From NCBI GenBank assembly GCA_041749275.1, contig JBGTBQ010000275.1, forward strand, positions 1 to 7,962: DNA of 7,962 bases, in the 5' to 3' direction. Each line of letters begins with the position of its first letter. The stretch's first letter is position 1. The stretch is from JBGTBQ01 sp041749275. Its GTDB lineage: Bacteria > Acidobacteriota > Blastocatellia > Pyrinomonadales > Pyrinomonadaceae. The notes under the pieces are model-generated. The model searched no databases. It was given only the letters and a program-made list of their open reading frames with translations, and was not told the DNA's origin. A program made the translations under genes and the position numbers. Positions 5,257 through 7,962 of the stretch are shown here, in pieces.

Positions 5257-6402
5257 TCAGTATGCCTGCACCAGACGGACGATGAGATCGGAGACGACCT
5301 TGTTGCCGGTGAAGGGCGCGAGGTTGAAGTTGTCGCGCTCCCTGCCGTCGTTGTCGCGGACTTTGGCGATGGGCTTGACGTGAAAAGCGCCGATAGCCAC
5401 GCCGACAAAGCCGTTCTTCTTGACCTCTTTGATGTTCGAGTCCTGAACTTCAAAGGTGTGGCGCCCGTCGTCGGCGACGTAAGAGACACCCGACTTCGAG
5501 ACGAAGAAGGAGCCGACGCAGTAGTTGGTGAAACTGCCGTCGTGGTCGTGCGCGACCTTGAAGGGGGCCGAGCCGTTGCGTTCGAGCGCCGCGCGCAGGG
5601 CTTGTTCGGCGGTAGGCACCTGCCCTTCGTTGAGCGCCCAGAGGCCGATCAGTTGATAGGCGGTCGGGTTCTGTCCATCGAGTTGGACGGCCTGCTGCAC
5701 GTAGTTGAGCGCGCCGTTGAAATTACGCGAGAGATAGGCGTTGCTCGCCGACTCGATGAGGTCGTCGTAGTCCGGCCCGGCGTCGGGGCCGGGGTTGAAG
5801 ACGCCGCCGTTGGAATTGCCGGAGGAGGCGACCTCGTTGGACTTCTCCGTGATGGCGCCGATGAGCGAGCGGTTGCCGCCGGCGGCGGTAATCTCACGAG
5901 CGATCTGCGGCGACATGGCGAAGTTGACGCCGCGCGCTTCGACGTTGCGCTCGACGCGGTCGGCGGAGACGCCGTTGCGGAGCAACTCGATGATGGCGTC
6001 TTTCGAGAGCGGCGGCCCCGAAGGGACGGGCGCTCCGGTGTTGCCGGCGGGGGGGCGCACGGGCGGGCGTCCGGCGACGGTGGTCGTCGTGTTGCCCGCC
6101 GGGCGCGCGGGCGCGCGGTAGTTCGAGCGCGCCGCTTCGATGATTTCGGGACGGCCTCCCGCGCTGCTTATCTCGGACTCGTCCGACGGAGTCATCTGGA
6201 AATCAACGCCGCGCGTCTCAATCTCGCGGACGAACTCGCGGGTCGAGAGGCCGTTGATCTTGATGGCCGTGATGATGCCCTTTTTGGTGATCGGCTTTTT
6301 GACCTGAGCGTTCGCCGCGGCGGTCAATGAGATTAGGAACGCCAGCGCCGCGAGCGCGCTGAAGAGGGTCTGTCCAATTGTGCTTCGGTGTGTGCTTCGC
6401 AT
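5257..6402 (-). CDS. Secreted TPR-like protein with two NGLST-type helical repeats and beta-rich C-terminal domain
   Basis: 381 residues. An AGGAG site lies 8 nt before the ATG. A signal peptide covers 1-32, ending in an ANA|Q type I cleavage site. Helical domain copy A (about 37-93) contains KINGLSTREFVREIETRGVD and AGGRPEIIEA. A Pro/Thr/Arg-rich linker (about 96-130) follows, then copy B (about 131-187), with LRNGVSADRVERNVEARGVN and AGGNRSLIGA, clearly homologous to copy A. A TPR-like helical pair (about 211-275) precedes a C-terminal beta-rich domain (about 285-381) with GSFTNYCVGSFFVSKSGVSY, HTFEVQDSNIKEVKKN and AFHVK strands; its pattern suggests a PH/GRAM-like fold (inference). It begins 51 bp after the end of its paralog on the same strand, so they are probably co-transcribed. 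Function is unknown; a periplasmic scaffold or adaptor is plausible. Confidence 0.8.
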   Translation of the reverse strand: MRSTHRSTIGQTLFSALAALAFLISLTAAANAQVKKPITKKGIITAIKINGLSTREFVREIETRGVDFQMTPSDESEISSAGGRPEIIEAARSNYRAPARPAGNTTTTVAGRPPVRPPAGNTGAPVPSGPPLSKDAIIELLRNGVSADRVERNVEARGVNFAMSPQIAREITAAGGNRSLIGAITEKSNEVASSGNSNGGVFNPGPDAGPDYDDLIESASNAYLSRNFNGALNYVQQAVQLDGQNPTAYQLIGLWALNEGQVPTAEQALRAALERNGSAPFKVAHDHDGSFTNYCVGSFFVSKSGVSYVADDGRHTFEVQDSNIKEVKKNGFVGVAIGAFHVKPIAKVRDNDGRERDNFNLAPFTGNKVVSDLIVRLVQAY

Positions 6403-6453
6403 ACTTGATACTCCTAAAAACCTTGTGTTCTCTGAGTCGTCGCCCGCGCCGTT

Positions 6454-7353
6454 CTACTTGGGGACGCCGCCGTAAGACTGCACCAACTCGATAATCAGCT
6501 CCGACTCCATCTTCTTTTTCGTCAAGGGGGCGAAGTTGTAGTTTTTATTCTCGCCGAGGCGTTTGACCCTGATGTGGAAAGCGCCGAGGTCGCCCGCGCC
6601 GCCGAAGATTCCGCCGAGCGGGTTTCTGCCGACGAACTTGTTGGTCTTGATCTCATTGATGTCGGTGTCGAGCGCGGCGAAGGTGTCAATGCCGTTGTCG
6701 GCCCTGAAGGTCACGTCGCGGCGCGTGACGAAGAGCGAGCCGGAGCAGGTGTTCTGGAACGAGCCGTTGGCGTGGTCGTGGAAGACGCGGAAGGCCGCGC
6801 TCCCGCCGCGCTCGATGGCCGAGCGCATGTTGCGTTCGGCGGAAGTGATGTCGCCACGCAGGTACAGTTCGGTGAAGCCAAGAAGTTGATAGGCGCGCGG
6901 CTGCGATGCGTTGATGGAGATGGCCTGTTGGAGGAGTTGCGAGGCGCGCCCGTAGTCGCGCGCGTCAATGGCAGAGGTGGCCTGATCGGTCAGGTCGTCG
7001 TAGCTCGCGCCACGCGGGCCGCGCGTCCTTCCCTTCGAGATCGGAGGGTTGATCGAGCCGGGGCGGTAGCTCGCGCGCGCGGCCTCAATCACTTCGGGGC
7101 GCGCGCCCGCCGCACGCATCTCGGCTTCGATGGCGGGCGTCAGCTTGAAGGCGACGCCGCGCGTTCTGATTTGCTGGACGAGTTCCTGCGTCGAGAGGCC
7201 GTTGATTTTGACGGCCTTGATGAGTCCATCCTTGGTGATCGGCTTCCCGGCTTGAGCGAAAGCCGCTCCGCCGTCGAACAGCACGGGCGCGGCGAGACAG
7301 AGGACGAACATGAGAGCTACGAGTTGCGTCGTCGGGGGCTTGATTCTCATCAT
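6454..7353 (-). CDS. Secreted TPR-like protein, single NGLST-type repeat, paralog of the adjacent downstream gene
   Basis: 299 residues from the first of two adjacent ATGs; a GGAAG site lies 6 nt upstream of the first, and the second ATG (7350) is equally possible. A signal peptide covers about 1-33 (AFA|Q). One helical domain (about 38-97) has VKINGLSTQELVQQIRTRGV and AAGARPEVIEAARASYRP. A basic linker follows, then a TPR-like helical pair (about 118-182), then the beta-rich C-terminal domain (about 190-295) with NGSFQNTCSGSLFVTRRDVT, DTFAALDTDINEIKTNKFVG and GAFHIRVK. Order and motifs match the 381-residue neighbour, apart from the missing second helical copy and an extra glycine-rich loop (GGIFGGAGDLG). 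Conserved features include one Cys in 'GSF.N.C.GS.FV' and a DH pair before it. It sits 65 bp after the TM-anchored gene and 51 bp before its paralog. Confidence 0.8.
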   Translation of the reverse strand: MMRIKPPTTQLVALMFVLCLAAPVLFDGGAAFAQAGKPITKDGLIKAVKINGLSTQELVQQIRTRGVAFKLTPAIEAEMRAAGARPEVIEAARASYRPGSINPPISKGRTRGPRGASYDDLTDQATSAIDARDYGRASQLLQQAISINASQPRAYQLLGFTELYLRGDITSAERNMRSAIERGGSAAFRVFHDHANGSFQNTCSGSLFVTRRDVTFRADNGIDTFAALDTDINEIKTNKFVGRNPLGGIFGGAGDLGAFHIRVKRLGENKNYNFAPLTKKKMESELIIELVQSYGGVPK

Positions 7354-7418
7354 CTACTGCTTCCGTCTTTCAAACGCGCCGCGTCGTTCCACAGTGCGAA
7401 AGAGCGCGGCGCGCGGCT

Positions 7419-7962
7419 TCACTGATCGAGCGCGCGCAGGGCCGCTTCACGTTTGCGACGCGCGGCTTCGGCGGCGCTGTCCCCCCGTGGTCTGGGGGGC
7501 TTCGGGGTCTGCTTCCGCGTTTGCGTGCCCGAAGGCGTCGCGGTCTCCGTGGCCTCCGCTGGCGGAAGTGTGATGGGCTGCGCGGTTGCGTCGGACGGCA
7601 GCGTCGTCGGTAGTTGGCCTCCGCCGACGCTTGAACCGGAGCCTGTCTGCGCCCCCGTGTTCTCGATGACAGGGGCCTTCGCCGGCTCCTCGCTCGTCAC
7701 GGTCGGCGGCGAAGTGGTCTGCGTTTCAGCCGCCGGAGTGGGCGTGGTCTTCTTGCTGCCGGAGAAGACGAACAGACCGAGCGGCACGGCGATGATTAAA
7801 AAGAGAATGACGAGAGCCACGACGCCCGCCCCCGCGTAGTGTATCCACGTGAGCTTGCTAAAGAAGGATTGCTGCTGCGCCGGCGGCGCGGCGTGCTGCC
7901 CGAAGCCCGGCGGCGACCCGACGCGCGTCTCTTTGAACTGCCCGGCGGGCGGCGCACCGTGG
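7419..7962 (-). CDS. TM-anchored Pro/Ser/Thr-rich protein, 5' truncated by window edge
   Basis: The frame is open to the right edge, so the start lies outside; about 180 residues are visible. Upstream of the first internal GTG (7820) the translation continues as a Gly/Pro/Gln-rich stretch containing FKETRVGSPPGFGQ and SFFSKLTWIHYAG. A membrane helix follows (VVALVILFLIIAVPLGLFVF). Then comes a low-complexity Thr/Pro/Ser/Glu-rich segment and a basic, probably helical end with RKQTPKPPRPRGDS and AARRKREAALRALDQ. The visible part is therefore a single-span inner-membrane protein with disordered flanks. An N-terminal domain such as a zinc ribbon or kinase-like module could lie outside the window, but nothing here shows it. 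It is the first visible gene of the probable operon with the two secreted paralogs. Confidence 0.7.
   Translation of the reverse strand, partial: HGAPPAGQFKETRVGSPPGFGQHAAPPAQQQSFFSKLTWIHYAGAGVVALVILFLIIAVPLGLFVFSGSKKTTPTPAAETQTTSPPTVTSEEPAKAPVIENTGAQTGSGSSVGGGQLPTTLPSDATAQPITLPPAEATETATPSGTQTRKQTPKPPRPRGDSAAEAARRKREAALRALDQ

Noticed and set aside
5380..6330. 316-aa open frame on the plus strand opposite the secreted 381-aa gene
   Set aside because: It is antisense to a gene with signal peptide, ribosome binding site and a detectable paralog. Its Arg/Gly/Asp/Val-rich composition is what GC-rich antisense frames give.
6574..7425. 283-aa plus-strand open frame opposite the 299-aa secreted protein
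   Set aside because: Shadow frame of a GC-rich gene; no start signal and no domain.

Overview
The window is GC-rich and gene-dense, and looks like chromosome from an Acidobacteriota bacterium, most plausibly Blastocatellia or a relative. This rests on the von Willebrand A protein at the left edge, whose layout matches the 'VWFA-related Acidobacterial domain' family, and on the GC-rich codon usage with many small uncharacterised envelope proteins. The taxonomic call is an inference. No phage genes, rRNA, tRNA or CRISPR array were seen.

Layout, left to right. (1) The 3' part of a VWA-domain gene (+, cut by the left edge) converges on an SDR oxidoreductase gene (-, 903-1877). (2) A 403-bp intergenic region (1878-2280) separates the SDR gene from a divergent YafY-type HTH/WYL regulator (+, 2281-3315). 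It holds a 124-bp MITE-like element with 14-bp terminal inverted repeats, a perfect 8-bp target duplication and a REPIN-like core. It also holds a small operator-like palindrome and degenerate 7-bp tandem repeats. (3) The regulator ends inside one arm of a second inverted repeat. It converges on a small two-TM membrane protein (-) and a class I/II PLP aminotransferase of the kynurenine/methionine aminotransferase type (-). (4) A 35-residue single-TM protein (+, 4946-5053) with a strong ribosome binding site is divergent from the aminotransferase. A perfect 20-bp hairpin follows it, between convergent genes. (5) The right third is a probable three-gene operon on the minus strand: a TM-anchored Pro/Ser/Thr-rich protein (cut by the right edge), then two tandem paralogous secreted proteins. 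Each paralog has a short 'NGLST' helical domain, a TPR-like helical segment and a beta-rich C-terminal domain. The second paralog carries two copies of the helical domain.

How the genes may work together: the SDR/WYL-regulator pair looks like a divergent regulator-target unit, now interrupted by the MITE. The SDR has lost the YxxxK catalytic pair, so its enzymatic activity is doubtful. The right-hand operon probably encodes an uncharacterised envelope function. The strongest observations are the intact MITE/REPIN composite between an operator and its likely target, the YxxxK loss in the SDR, the regulator tail that coincides with a repeat arm, and the duplicated secreted proteins.
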